A program made the position numbers and the translations under genes. Under the pieces are notes generated by a model. It had not been told where the DNA came from, searched no databases, and saw nothing but the letters and a program-made list of their open reading frames with translations. From contig NZ_BRVN01000005.1 of NCBI RefSeq assembly GCF_026011735.1, positions 117,951-181,950 on the forward strand: a stretch of DNA of 64,000 bases, read 5' to 3'. The DNA comes from Dietzia sp. NCCP-2495 (GTDB taxonomy: Bacteria; Actinomycetota; Actinomycetes; Mycobacteriales; Mycobacteriaceae). Positions 24,355 through 33,020 of this stretch are shown one piece after another; position 1 is the first letter of the stretch; every line of letters starts with the position of its first letter.

Positions 24355-25782
24355 ATGACCACCCCGACCCCCAGCGACGCCGTGGCGCTGGCCGCCGACA
24401 TCCGCGCCGGCGAGCTCGATCCCGCCGCCGTGCTGGAACAGGCCATCGGCCGCATCGAGGACCTCGACCCCGGCCTGGGCGCGATGGTCGCCACCCGCTT
24501 CGACGCCGCGCGTGCCGAGGTCGCCGCGGGCCTGCCCGACGGACCACTGCGGGGCGTGCCGGTGGTGATCAAGGCACTCGGTACCGACGTGGCCGGACTG
24601 CCCGCCGCGGACGGCTCGCGACTGTTCGCCGACGTCGTGGCGAGCGTCGACTCGACCATCGTGCAGCGCTACAAGGCCGCCGGGATGATCGTCCTGGGCA
24701 CCACCAACGTGCCCGAGATGGGCAAGACCACCACCACCGAATCGCTACTGCACGGGCCCTGCCGCAACCCGTGGGACACCGGCCACTCCACCGGCGGGTC
24801 GAGCGGTGGGTCGGCGGCCGCTGTGGCCTCCGGGATGGTGCCCGTGGCCCACGCGACCGACGGCGGCGGGTCCATCCGCATCCCCGCCGCGATGTGCGGA
24901 CTCGTCGGCCTCAAGCCCAGCCGTGGGCGCGTACCGACCTGGCCGCACCCGATCGGCCTCGCCGCACCTCTGGCCTACCACCACGCGGTCACCACGACCG
25001 TCCGCGACAGTGCCGCGCTGCTCGACGTGGTCGCCGGTCATGTACCCGGCGACGCCTACGGTGCCCCCACGCCCGCGCGCCCGTTCCTCGACGAGGTGGG
25101 CGCGGATCCCGGCCGCCTGAGGGTCGGTGTGCTGCGGGTCGCGCCGGGGCCGTTCCCGACCGACGACGAGTGCACCGCCGCCGTGGACCGCACCGCCGGG
25201 ACCCTGCGCGGCCTGGGCCACGAGGTGCGCGAGGTGGAGCTGGGGATCGACGTGCTCGCGGGGATGAGTGCCGTCGGCACGATCATGGGCGCCCAGCTGC
25301 GCGCGACGATCGACGACCGCCTCACCGCCCTGGGACGAGATCTTGACGACGACGACATCGAGCCCTGGACCCGCGTGATCCTCGAGAATTCCCTGACCCA
25401 CTCGGCACCTGACGTGGCGCGGGCGCTGCAGACCGCACACCGGCTGGGCTGGACGATCGCCGAGCACTTCGGGGCCGACGGAGTGGACGTGCTGTTGCTG
25501 CCGACGTTGCCGTCGGTGACCCCGGAGCTGGGGTTTCTCGACGTGACCGACCCGGAGTCGATGTGGGCGCGCTCGTCGGCCTACTCGGTGTGTACCGGCA
25601 TGTTCAACCTGTCCGGACAGCCGGCGATCTCGCTGCCCGCGGGGTTGGACTCCCGTGGCCTGCCGGTGGGCGTGCAACTGGTTGCCGACTACGCGCGCGA
25701 GGACCTGTTGCTCCGGCTGTCGGGCCAGCTCGAGGCGGCCGCGCCGTGGACCCGGATCGCGCCGGGCTTCGCCGGGTGGTGA
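24355..25782 (+). CDS. Amidase (amidase signature family)
   Basis: This 475-residue hydrolase has the complete amidase signature. The Ser-cisSer-Lys triad is predicted at Lys73 (VVIKALG), Ser149 (in GGSSGGS) and Ser173 (in [10 protein letters not shown]). The family hydrolyses carboxylic amides or related esters. The spacing of 24 residues between the two serines matches the family. CAGGAG lies 8 bases before ATG 24355. It closes the operon of SnoaL-like, TSUP, SDR and amidase genes, so the degraded compound may contain an amide bond. A strong hairpin (25883-25920) follows. Confidence 0.93.
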   Translation: MTTPTPSDAVALAADIRAGELDPAAVLEQAIGRIEDLDPGLGAMVATRFDAARAEVAAGLPDGPLRGVPVVIKALGTDVAGLPAADGSRLFADVVASVDSTIVQRYKAAGMIVLGTTNVPEMGKTTTTESLLHGPCRNPWDTGHSTGGSSGGSAAAVASGMVPVAHATDGGGSIRIPAAMCGLVGLKPSRGRVPTWPHPIGLAAPLAYHHAVTTTVRDSAALLDVVAGHVPGDAYGAPTPARPFLDEVGADPGRLRVGVLRVAPGPFPTDDECTAAVDRTAGTLRGLGHEVREVELGIDVLAGMSAVGTIMGAQLRATIDDRLTALGRDLDDDDIEPWTRVILENSLTHSAPDVARALQTAHRLGWTIAEHFGADGVDVLLLPTLPSVTPELGFLDVTDPESMWARSSAYSVCTGMFNLSGQPAISLPAGLDSRGLPVGVQLVADYAREDLLLRLSGQLEAAAPWTRIAPGFAGW

Positions 25783-25882
25783 GCTGACGGACGGCCGTAC
25801 GCACCGGAGGTCGAGCAGATGGCCTGGCTGGCGGCCTGGCTGGCGACCCTGCGCACCGCCGGTCGTCGTGTCGACACGGAAA

Positions 25883-25920
25883 CGGCCCCGGATCCCGCGA
25901 TGGTGCGGGTTCCGGGGCCG
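25883..25920. terminator. Terminator hairpin after the amidase operon
   Basis: A 10-bp outer stem (CGGCCCCGGA at 25883-25892 with its complement at 25911-25920), a T/T mismatch and a 5-bp inner stem surround a 6-base loop. It lies 100 bases after the amidase and before the convergent binding-protein fragment. Confidence 0.7.
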
Positions 25921-25982
25921 TGGTGCGGCCGGTCGCGGGCGTCGGCCGCTCGGCCGCTACGCCCGGGGCGCGGGCGGGACGC

Positions 25983-26141
25983 TTACTCCTGGACGAACGC
26001 GTTGTGGTTGATGAGGTCACGGTCCAGCGCGTAGGTGAGGGCCTGCCGGGCACGCTCGTCGGTGAGGACGCCGTCGTAGCCGCCCGCGCCGGTGTTGAGG
26101 TTGACGACGGAGCCGGCGCTGGTGATGGTCTCGAAGCGGGG
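25983..26141 (-). pseudogene. Fragment of a second peptide-type solute-binding protein gene
   Basis: On the minus strand about 52 codons, ending in TAA (25985-25983), read FETITSAGSVVNLNTGAGG, then YDGVLTDERARQALTYALDRDLI. This is clearly homologous to the segment FEEIISAGSIINMNSG / YDGVLTDVRARQAVAHALDRDL of the intact binding protein at 26324-27934. Sequence before it (toward 26150) is unrelated and nothing homologous follows, so both ends of the gene are lost. It looks like the remnant of a duplicated or related binding-protein gene. The gap 25783-26323 otherwise contains only two hairpins and short GGAGCTCGGTG repeats near 26210-26260. Confidence 0.85.
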
Positions 26142-26154
26142 CGGGTAGAGACAG

Positions 26155-26200
26155 CCGGGCCCCGGGACCTCGCCGCTGGGCGAGGTGACCCGGGGCCCGG
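26155..26200. terminator. Long GC hairpin after the binding-protein gene
   Basis: A 12-bp outer stem (26155-26166 with 26189-26200) and an 8-bp inner stem (26167-26174 with 26179-26186) are separated by a two-base bulge, with a GCTG loop. It lies between the binding-protein gene and the fragment of the second one and probably ends the ABC operon transcript on the minus strand. Confidence 0.7.
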
Positions 26201-26323
26201 ACTGTTGTGGTGGAGCTCGGTGCTGCAGTTCGGTGATGGAGCTCGGTGGTGGAACTCGTCGACGGCGCGTGAGGCACCGTCACGGGTGAGCGGGGCTGCT
26301 CACTCCTCGACTCACTCCTGTGC

Positions 26324-27934
26324 TCACTCCTCGACGTAGGCGTTGTCGAACAGGACGACCGAGGACAGAGTGGGCACGACGCCCTTGACCGACTCGTCGA
26401 CCACGACGTACTGCTCGGCGTTGGCCAGGACCGTGAACGGCATGACCTCGTTGTAGACCTCCTGGACCGTGGTCAGCGCCTCCTTCTGGGCGTCCAGGTC
26501 CGCGGCGGCCTTGAAGTCGGCGAGCGCCGCCGTCAGTTCGGGGTCATCGATGCCGGTGAGGTTGGTCGCGCCACCGGGAGTCATGCCGCTGGCGAACGTC
26601 GAGGCCAGGTCGGCGTCCGACGGGGCGAGGCCACCGATCACGATCTCGTAGTCGCCCGTGAACTGGCGAGCGGTGACCTGGGAGACCGGTGCGTTGACGA
26701 TGCTGACGTTGAAGCCCGCGGCGTCAAGCATGGCCTTGGCCACGACGCCGGCCTCCACGTTCTCCGGCCCGTCCGAGATGAGCAGCTCGAGGGTGCCGTC
26801 CCAGTCCGGCTTGTCGGCCTTGACCTCCTCGACGAGTCGCTTGGCCTCCTCCACGTCGTAGGCCGGGCCCTCCTGGCCGTCGAAGAAGCGTGACGACTCG
26901 GCCACGAGCGCCGAAGTGGGCTGTCCCTCGCCACCGGCGAGGCGCTGGTCCCACAGATCGCGGTCCAAGGCGTGGGCGACGGCCTGGCGGGCACGCACGT
27001 CGGTGAGGACACCGTCGTAGCCGGACTTGCCGGAGTTCATGTTGATGATCGAGCCGGCGCTGATGATCTCCTCGAAGCCCTGGGTCCCGTCCGACTTGGC
27101 CTCGGAGACGAACTTGGCGCCACGGAGCACGCCGACCTGCAGCTCGCCGGTCTGGAACGCGTCGTAGGTGCCCTGGGAGCCGGGGATCCGGATGAACTCC
27201 AGCGTCGGGCACACCGGGCCGTCGTAGTACTCGGGGTTGGGCTTGAGTACGACCTCCTGGTTCGGGATGTAGGACTCCAGGACGAACGCGCCGGCGCCGA
27301 TCGGCTCGGTGGCCCACTTCTCCGGCCCCGCAGCCTCGAAGGCCTTCTGCGGGATGACCTCGCCCACGGTCCCCGCGAGCAACGCGGGGAACCCGGCCCA
27401 CGGCGCGTCGAGGGTGAACTCGACGGTCTGCGGGTCGACGACCTTTGCCTCCGTGACGTAGAGCGCTTGCGTCATGGCGACGGACTGGGTGGCCGGGTCC
27501 TTGTGCAGGCCGACGCTGAACGCCACGTCCTCGGCGGTCAGGGGATCACCGTTGGAGAAGTTCACGCCCTCACGGAGCTTCAGGGTCCAGACCGTGTTGT
27601 CGTCGTTCGCCTCGAGCGACTCGGCGAGCTTGGGCTCGAACTCATGGGACTCGGGATTCCAGATCATGAGCCGGTCGTAGATGGCTGCGGACTCCGCGCC
27701 GCCGCGGATGCCGTACTGGCCCTGCCCCGGCATGAAGGAGGGCAGCATGACGTACTCGCCCATGGTGATGGTGCCGCCGACCTTGTCCTCGGTGCACTCC
27801 TCACCGGCGGCCGGGGTGAGCCCCTCGCCGCCACCGGCGGCGGTAGAGGAGTCCTCCGGTCCGCCACCTCCACAGGCGGTGAGGGCCAGCGTGGCCGCGG
27901 CGAGTACGGCGATGGCGCCGGTCGTTCTCTTCAT
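26324..27934 (-). CDS. ABC transporter solute-binding lipoprotein (family 5, peptide type)
   Basis: This 536-residue extracytoplasmic binding protein has a signal ending in a lipobox, LTAC, with lipidated Cys21, followed by a Gly/Ser-rich linker. The mature part shows the DppA/OppA pattern: YDRLMIWNPESHEFEPKLAESLE, VWTLKLREGVNFSNGDPLTAEDVAFS and RARQAVAHALDRDLW. It captures peptides, nickel complexes or other organic ligands for import. The ATG overlaps the stop of the upstream ATPase gene (ATGA), and GAGGAG lies 6 bases before it. It is the last gene of the minus-strand half of the divergent importer. Confidence 0.93.
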   Translation of the reverse strand: MKRTTGAIAVLAAATLALTACGGGGPEDSSTAAGGGEGLTPAAGEECTEDKVGGTITMGEYVMLPSFMPGQGQYGIRGGAESAAIYDRLMIWNPESHEFEPKLAESLEANDDNTVWTLKLREGVNFSNGDPLTAEDVAFSVGLHKDPATQSVAMTQALYVTEAKVVDPQTVEFTLDAPWAGFPALLAGTVGEVIPQKAFEAAGPEKWATEPIGAGAFVLESYIPNQEVVLKPNPEYYDGPVCPTLEFIRIPGSQGTYDAFQTGELQVGVLRGAKFVSEAKSDGTQGFEEIISAGSIINMNSGKSGYDGVLTDVRARQAVAHALDRDLWDQRLAGGEGQPTSALVAESSRFFDGQEGPAYDVEEAKRLVEEVKADKPDWDGTLELLISDGPENVEAGVVAKAMLDAAGFNVSIVNAPVSQVTARQFTGDYEIVIGGLAPSDADLASTFASGMTPGGATNLTGIDDPELTAALADFKAAADLDAQKEALTTVQEVYNEVMPFTVLANAEQYVVVDESVKGVVPTLSSVVLFDNAYVEE

Positions 27935-28968
27935 CGGATCTCCTCGAAAGGGTGATGGCACGCGACCTTGTGGCCGGGTGCGATGTCGGTAAGCAGGGGT
28001 CGTTCACTGGCGCAGATCTCGGTGGCCCGGGGGCACCGCGTACGGAATCTGCAGCCGGACGGTGGGTCGAGAGGGGACGGCAGCTCGGAGCTCGTGGCCG
28101 TGATGGGGGCCTCTCCCAGGGTGTCGGCGAGCGTGCCGCTGAGCGTCGGGGCCGACGAGATGAGGAGCATCGTGTACGGATGCGCGGGGGAGCGGTAGAG
28201 AGTCTCCGTGTCCGCGACCTCGCACACCGTGCCCAGGTACATCACCGCGACCTTGTCGGCGATGTTGTGCACCACCGACAGGTCATGGGAGATGAACACC
28301 ATGGTCAGTCGGTAGCGCTCCTTCATGTCTTCGAGCAGGTTGAGGATCTGCGCCTGCACGGACACGTCCAGTGCGGACACCGGCTCGTCGCAGACCAGGA
28401 CTTCGGGCTCGAGTACCAGGGCGCGGGCCAGAGCGATGCGCTGGCACTGGCCGCCGGAGAACTCCGACGGACGGCGGTCACCGGCGTGCTGGGGATCCAG
28501 TCCCACGGCCTCGAGCGCGGCGTCGACCTTCTGCCGGATGTCCGCGCGACTGCCGCCGGTTCCCTGGATCTCCAGTCCCTCGGCCACGATGTCCCGCACG
28601 GTGCGTCGTGGATTGAGCGAGGAGATGGGGTCCTGGAAGACCATCTGGATCATCTTCCGGGCGGACTTGAGGGCGGACCCCGAGAGCGTCGTCAGGTCCG
28701 TGTCGTCCACCCGCACACTGCCGGACGTGGGTCGGGGGAGCTGGAGCATGGCCCGGCCGAGGCTGGACTTGCCGCAACCCGACTCGCCCACCAGGGCGAG
28801 GGTGGTGCCGTGCGGCACGTCCAGGGAGACGTCGCTGACCGCGTGAACGGTGCCCTTGCGGGTGGAGTACTCGACGGTGACGGAGTCGACGACGAGCTTC
28901 GCCTCGCCAGCCGGGCCCGCGCCCGCCGGGTTCTGCGCGGCGTCGTCGGTGATGGTGGTGCCGGTCAT
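27931..28968 (-). CDS. Peptide-type ABC transporter ATPase (OppF/DppF-like)
   Basis: This 345-residue nucleotide-binding subunit has Walker A GESGCGKSS, the Q-loop VFQDPISSLNPRRTV, the ABC signature as EFSGGQCQRIALARAL, Walker B VLVCDEPVSALD, and the H-loop VFISHDLSVV. The C-terminal cysteine-rich extension (GCRFRTRCPRATEICA, then VACHHP) is typical of the family and binds an iron-sulfur cluster in some members. Its ATG overlaps the stop of the first ATPase (ATGA). With the other ATPase it forms the cytoplasmic engine for the permeases at 30160-32215. Confidence 0.94.
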   Translation of the reverse strand: MTGTTITDDAAQNPAGAGPAGEAKLVVDSVTVEYSTRKGTVHAVSDVSLDVPHGTTLALVGESGCGKSSLGRAMLQLPRPTSGSVRVDDTDLTTLSGSALKSARKMIQMVFQDPISSLNPRRTVRDIVAEGLEIQGTGGSRADIRQKVDAALEAVGLDPQHAGDRRPSEFSGGQCQRIALARALVLEPEVLVCDEPVSALDVSVQAQILNLLEDMKERYRLTMVFISHDLSVVHNIADKVAVMYLGTVCEVADTETLYRSPAHPYTMLLISSAPTLSGTLADTLGEAPITATSSELPSPLDPPSGCRFRTRCPRATEICASERPLLTDIAPGHKVACHHPFEEIR

Positions 28969-29963
28969 GATGCCTCGCTCGAGCCGGAGAGGACGGGGAT
29001 CAACGGGTGGTGGCAGGCGACCCGGTGCACGGACGCGCCACCTGTGTCCTCGAGCGACGGATCGACGCTCCGGCAGACGTCGGATACGCGGGTGCAGCGC
29101 GGGGCGAACCGGCATCCCTGTGGCATGTCGCGGAGGTTCGGCGGTCGCCCGTCGATGACGGTCAGCCGGCTGTGCGGCGGGAGGTCCGGGCGGGGGATCG
29201 ACGACAAAAGTGCGTCGGTGTACGGGTGTGCGGGCTCGTCGAGCATGGCCCGGGTCGCGCCCACCTCGAGGAAGTGTCCCGCGTACATCACGCCGATCCG
29301 GTCGGTGTGCTGGGAGACCACCGCGAGGTCGTGGCTGACGAGGATCATCGCCATGTCGCTCTCCGACTGGAGGGAGTGCAGCAGGTCGAGGATCTCGTGC
29401 TGGACGGTCACGTCGAGTGCGGTGGTGGGCTCGTCCGCGATGAGCAGCTTGGGGGAGCACGACAGGGCGATCGCGATGCCGACGCGCTGGCGCATGCCGC
29501 CCGAGAGTTGGTGCGGGTACTCGTTCATCCGCGCCCGGGGAGAGGGGATGCGGACTCGGTCGAGCAGTTCGACGGCGAGCTCGATTGCGTCCTTGCGGCT
29601 CAGACCCAGATGGTGCCGGATCGGATCGGTGATCTGCCGGCCGATCGTGCGGATGGGATTGAGCGAGGTGAGCGGATCCTGGAAGACCATCGCGATCTCG
29701 CGGCCCCAGAACTTCTGGGACTCGCGCTGGCCGAGCGCCAACACGTCACGTCCGTCGAAGCGGACCGTCGAGGACTGGTCGACGGTCGCGGCGGACGGCG
29801 CGATACCCATGATCGAGCGCACGAGCATCGATTTCCCGGAGCCCGATTCGCCGACGATACCGATCGTCTCACCGCGGTAGAGCGAGATGTCGACGCCGTC
29901 GACAGGGGTGATTCTCCCACCGGGAGTATCGATGTGGGTGCGGAGATCACGGACCTCAAGCAA
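28965..29963 (-). CDS. Peptide-type ABC transporter ATPase (OppD/DppD-like)
   Basis: From TTG 29963 the protein has 332 residues, with Walker A GESGSGKSM, Q-loop VFQDPLTSLNPIRTI, signature QLSGGMRQRVGIAIAL, Walker B LLIADEPTTALD, H-loop LVSHDLAVV and the C-terminal GCRFAPRCTRVSDVC / VACHHP motif. The start is odd. TTG 29963 is the first standard start codon in frame but has no ribosome site. Eighteen codons upstream a very strong AGAGGAGG (30030-30023) stands 5 bases before an ATC codon (30017-30015), followed by ACC GCC GCC, as if an ATG had become ATC. The alternative N-terminus would add 18 hydrophilic residues. Confidence 0.92.
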   Translation of the reverse strand: MLEVRDLRTHIDTPGGRITPVDGVDISLYRGETIGIVGESGSGKSMLVRSIMGIAPSAATVDQSSTVRFDGRDVLALGQRESQKFWGREIAMVFQDPLTSLNPIRTIGRQITDPIRHHLGLSRKDAIELAVELLDRVRIPSPRARMNEYPHQLSGGMRQRVGIAIALSCSPKLLIADEPTTALDVTVQHEILDLLHSLQSESDMAMILVSHDLAVVSQHTDRIGVMYAGHFLEVGATRAMLDEPAHPYTDALLSSIPRPDLPPHSRLTVIDGRPPNLRDMPQGCRFAPRCTRVSDVCRSVDPSLEDTGGASVHRVACHHPLIPVLSGSSEAS

Positions 29964-30046
29964 CGGGGTGGCGCGGTCGGACTGCGTGCTCGAGTCGCGC
30001 GATGGGGCGGCGGTGATGACTGCCTCCTCTGGATCGTGGTCCGGTC

Positions 30047-30087
30047 TAAGTCATCTACTTAATCCGTCTTGCTGTGATGAGTATCAC
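30047..30087. promoter_or_regulatory. Two palindromes in the divergent importer promoter
   Basis: TAAGT-CATCT-ACTTA (30047-30061) and GTGAT-GAGT-ATCAC (30074-30087) are both perfect inverted repeats in the AT-richer gap between the ATPase operon and the permease operon. Either could bind the TetR-like regulator at 32199 or an unlinked regulator. Neither was tested against any motif library. Confidence 0.5.
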
Positions 30088-30159
30088 GACTTATGGTGTC
30101 TACGTCAAGACAATTAAGCAACCGCCTCATGCGGTGTCTCAATCGAAGGGTCCACCCAC

Positions 30160-31278
30160 GTGCTCAGGTTCATTGGCGAACGCGCTCTGCACGCGGTCGT
30201 CGTCGTCATACTCGCCGCAGTCGGCGCGTTCTTCCTGATGGAGGCGGTGCCGGGTGACTCGGCGGCGTCCGCCGTCGGACCGGGCGCGACCGAGGAGCAG
30301 TACCAACTCGCCCGCGAGGAACTCGGTCTCGACGACCCTGTGGCCACACGGTTCGGGAACTGGGCCGGTGACATCGTGCGAGGCGATCTCGGCAACTCGC
30401 TCATCCCGCCGAACCAGTCCGTCTCCGAGATGATCGGCAACGCCCTCCCGGTCACGATCCAACTCGCGTTCACGGCGATCATCCTGTCGCTGCTGATCGC
30501 CGTTCCCGTCGCGGTGTGGTCCGCCTACCGCCGCGGTGGCGTCTTCGACCAGGTCGCCTCGATCGTCGCGTTCGCGTTCATCTCGGTGCCCAGCTTCGTG
30601 GGCGGCCTCCTGCTCATCTACCTGTTCGTGTTCAACCACTCGCTCGCCCAGCAACTCCTCTTCGGGCTCGCGGCGATCGTGGCACTGGCCGTGGCATTGT
30701 CCCCGATCGGTCGACGCGGTGGGAAGGACGCACCCGGTGTCATGTGGAGCCGGTCCCTCATCGGCGGCCTCGTCGTGGGCGGGATCCTCGCGCTGATCGC
30801 CCTCCTGCTGCCCGAGTTCCCACGACAGGGGTTCGAGCCGCTGACCGACGGACTCGGGGAGAACCTCCGCAGCATCGCATTGCCGGCACTGACCCTGGCC
30901 CTCATGGAGGTCGCGATCTTCACCCGCGTCCTGCGCACCGACATGATCTCGACACTGCAGCAGGACTTCGTCCTGTCGTCCCGCGCCAAGGGCATGCCCA
31001 CCCGCCACGTCCTGGTCTCCGAGGCGCTCCGGCCATCGACGGTCTCCATCATCACGCTCGCGGGCATCAGCCTCGGACGGCTGATCGGCGGCACCGTCGT
31101 GATCGAGCGCCTGTTCAACCTCCCCGGAATGGGCACCATGATCGTCGACGCCGTGCAGAACGACAATCTCCCCGTCGTGCTCGGCGGAGTGATCGTGATC
31201 GCCGTCTTCTACGTCCTGGTCAACACGATCGTGGACGTCACCTATGCACTCATCGACCCGAGGATCCGCCGTGGCTGA
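30160..31278 (+). CDS. Peptide-type ABC transporter permease (OppB/DppB-like)
   Basis: This 372-residue membrane subunit has a first TM helix at about residues 10-30, then the family segment PGD / LGLDDPVATRFGNWAGDIVRGDLGNSL, and several further helices. The EAA coupling motif lies in ALRPSTVSIITLAGISLGRLIGG, followed by VIERLFNLPGMG near the C-terminus. A region at about residues 185-215 (GRRGGKDAPGVMWSRSLIGG) is an extra hydrophilic loop not usual in DppB. GTG 30160 is used, with AAGGG upstream. It is transcribed away from the ATPase and binding-protein genes but completes the same importer. Confidence 0.92.
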   Translation: MLRFIGERALHAVVVVILAAVGAFFLMEAVPGDSAASAVGPGATEEQYQLAREELGLDDPVATRFGNWAGDIVRGDLGNSLIPPNQSVSEMIGNALPVTIQLAFTAIILSLLIAVPVAVWSAYRRGGVFDQVASIVAFAFISVPSFVGGLLLIYLFVFNHSLAQQLLFGLAAIVALAVALSPIGRRGGKDAPGVMWSRSLIGGLVVGGILALIALLLPEFPRQGFEPLTDGLGENLRSIALPALTLALMEVAIFTRVLRTDMISTLQQDFVLSSRAKGMPTRHVLVSEALRPSTVSIITLAGISLGRLIGGTVVIERLFNLPGMGTMIVDAVQNDNLPVVLGGVIVIAVFYVLVNTIVDVTYALIDPRIRRG

Positions 31279-32215
31279 CAACACTTCGACCCCCACCGAT
31301 CCGTCCCGCGACCAGGACCGGGTCCGGGCCCGGGTGCAGGGACCGACCACCGGGTCCGCGTCCCCTCGGCCGCGTCGGCGACCGCCGGGTCTCGGCGGGC
31401 TCGGGACGATCCTCGCTCTGGCATGGACCGTTCTGATAGTGGTGGGCGCCCTGATCGTGGACTTTCTCCCCCTCTCCGAGGCCCGCGACCCGTCGCTGGC
31501 CCTGATGACCCCCTCGATGCTCCCGCCCGACCTGGCCTCCGCCCATCCCCTCGGCACCGATTCGCAGGGGCTCGATGTCCTGGGTGGCCTCCTCTACGGC
31601 GCCCGGGTGTCGCTCGTGGTGGGCATCGGCGGCGTGGTCGTGGGAGCGATCATCGGTGGCGTCCTCGGCCTGGTGGCCGGATACCGCGGCGGCTGGACCG
31701 ACCGGGTGGTGTCGATCTTCACCGACACACTCCTCGCGTTCCCCTCGCTGATCCTGCTCATCGCGATCGTCACTGTCCTCGACCCGACCCTGCCCAACGT
31801 CACGCTCGCGCTGGGAATCATGGTGGTGCCCTCGTTCGCGAGGCTCGTCAGGGCCAACGCCATGACGTACTCGGGGCGGGAGTTCGTCACCGCGGCCCGG
31901 TCGCTGGGCGCCGGCGAGCTCCGGATCATGTTCCGCGAGGTCGCCCCGAACATCCTGCCGGCGGTCTTCTCCTACAGCTTCATGCTGGTGGCCGTGCTCA
32001 TCGTCGCCGAAGCGTCGCTGAGTTACCTGGGCCTGAGTATCCCGCGACCGGAACCGACCTGGGGCAACATGATCAGTGCCGGTCAGGCGGACTTCGAGCG
32101 ATACCCCTATCTCGTGGGCGTCCCGGCGACAGTACTGTTCCTCACCGTGTTGAGTTTCAATCACCTCGGTGAGAGCGCAGGACGGAAGTGGAGTCCAGGT
32201 GCGGCAAAGATCTGA
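31271..32215 (+). CDS. Peptide-type ABC transporter permease (OppC/DppC-like)
   Basis: This 314-residue membrane subunit has a disordered basic N-terminus (about residues 1-45), one TM helix, then HPLGTDSQGLDVLGGLLYGARVSL and the EAA-loop segment TAARSLGAGELRIMFREVAPNILPAVF. It ends with SYLGLSIPRPEPTWGNMI, typical of OppC/DppC. GTG 31271 lies inside the end of the OppB-like gene (8-base overlap) and is preceded by GAGGATCC. Its 3' end overlaps the TetR-like regulator, so importer permeases and regulator are co-transcribed. Confidence 0.93.
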   Translation: MADNTSTPTDPSRDQDRVRARVQGPTTGSASPRPRRRPPGLGGLGTILALAWTVLIVVGALIVDFLPLSEARDPSLALMTPSMLPPDLASAHPLGTDSQGLDVLGGLLYGARVSLVVGIGGVVVGAIIGGVLGLVAGYRGGWTDRVVSIFTDTLLAFPSLILLIAIVTVLDPTLPNVTLALGIMVVPSFARLVRANAMTYSGREFVTAARSLGAGELRIMFREVAPNILPAVFSYSFMLVAVLIVAEASLSYLGLSIPRPEPTWGNMISAGQADFERYPYLVGVPATVLFLTVLSFNHLGESAGRKWSPGAAKI

Positions 32216-33020
32216 TGCTGGCTCCGGGGTCGACGGCGCGGAAGGCCCGGAGAACAGTAGCCCGGGAGCCCGGGAAGCGGGCGGCCCGGAAGCACCGGAG
32301 AACGCCTCCACCGACGAGCCCGGCGGCGGCCCCGTGGGCGGCGGCGAGGACCCCCGCGACGCCAAGAGCCTGATGGTCAACGTCGCCGAGGAACTCATCG
32401 GCGCCCGGGGACTGGACAACGTCTCGATGCGCGACGTCGCCACGGCAGCCGGGCAGCGGAACAACTCCGCGGTGCAGTACCACTTCGGCAGCAGGGACGG
32501 CCTCATCACGCAGATCCTGCGTCGGCGTCTCGTCGCGCTGGACACGGAGCGGAAGCGCCGACTGGCCGAGGTCGACGAGGTGGGCCTGGGCACGGACCTC
32601 ACGGCGCTCGTACACGTGCTGTTCGACCCGATGGTGGACCTGCTGCGGGCCTCGCCCGAGGCGACCCACTACGCCCGCTTCCTCCAGCGGGTCGGGCCGG
32701 TCTTCGGCCCGGCTGTGCCGGAGGTGAACCTGCGCACGGCGACCGACGACGTGGTGGTGCGGCTCATCGACGCGATGTCCCACCTCCCACGCCGGGCGGC
32801 GTTCGAGCGGATCGACCTGGCGACCCAGATGTTCACCGGGTCCCTGGCGGTCTACGAGGATCGCCGCGACGCCAACAACACCGTGGTCAACACGCAGTTC
32901 GAGAAGGTCGTGGCCCACCTGTTCGACATGATCGAGGCGGCACTGCGCGCCGGCATGGGCACGGGCGCGGCGCCGTCAGAGATCGCGGACGCAGCGGAAC
33001 CCGAGGTTCCCGGTAGCTGA
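32199..33020 (+). CDS. TetR-like regulator with long disordered N-terminus
   Basis: From GTG 32199 the protein has 273 residues. About 55 Gly/Pro/Glu-rich residues precede the HTH, which reads SLMVNVAEELIGARGLDNVSMRDVATAAGQ, then NNSAVQYHFGSRDGLITQIL. The remaining helical domain is variable. GTGGAG five bases before GTG 32199 favours this start; GTG 32169 would add 10 residues and overlap the permease by 47 bases. It is co-transcribed with the permeases and probably controls the importer. Its 3' end overlaps the convergent FGE gene by 45 bases, an unusual arrangement. Confidence 0.88.
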   Translation: MRQRSDAGSGVDGAEGPENSSPGAREAGGPEAPENASTDEPGGGPVGGGEDPRDAKSLMVNVAEELIGARGLDNVSMRDVATAAGQRNNSAVQYHFGSRDGLITQILRRRLVALDTERKRRLAEVDEVGLGTDLTALVHVLFDPMVDLLRASPEATHYARFLQRVGPVFGPAVPEVNLRTATDDVVVRLIDAMSHLPRRAAFERIDLATQMFTGSLAVYEDRRDANNTVVNTQFEKVVAHLFDMIEAALRAGMGTGAAPSEIADAAEPEVPGS

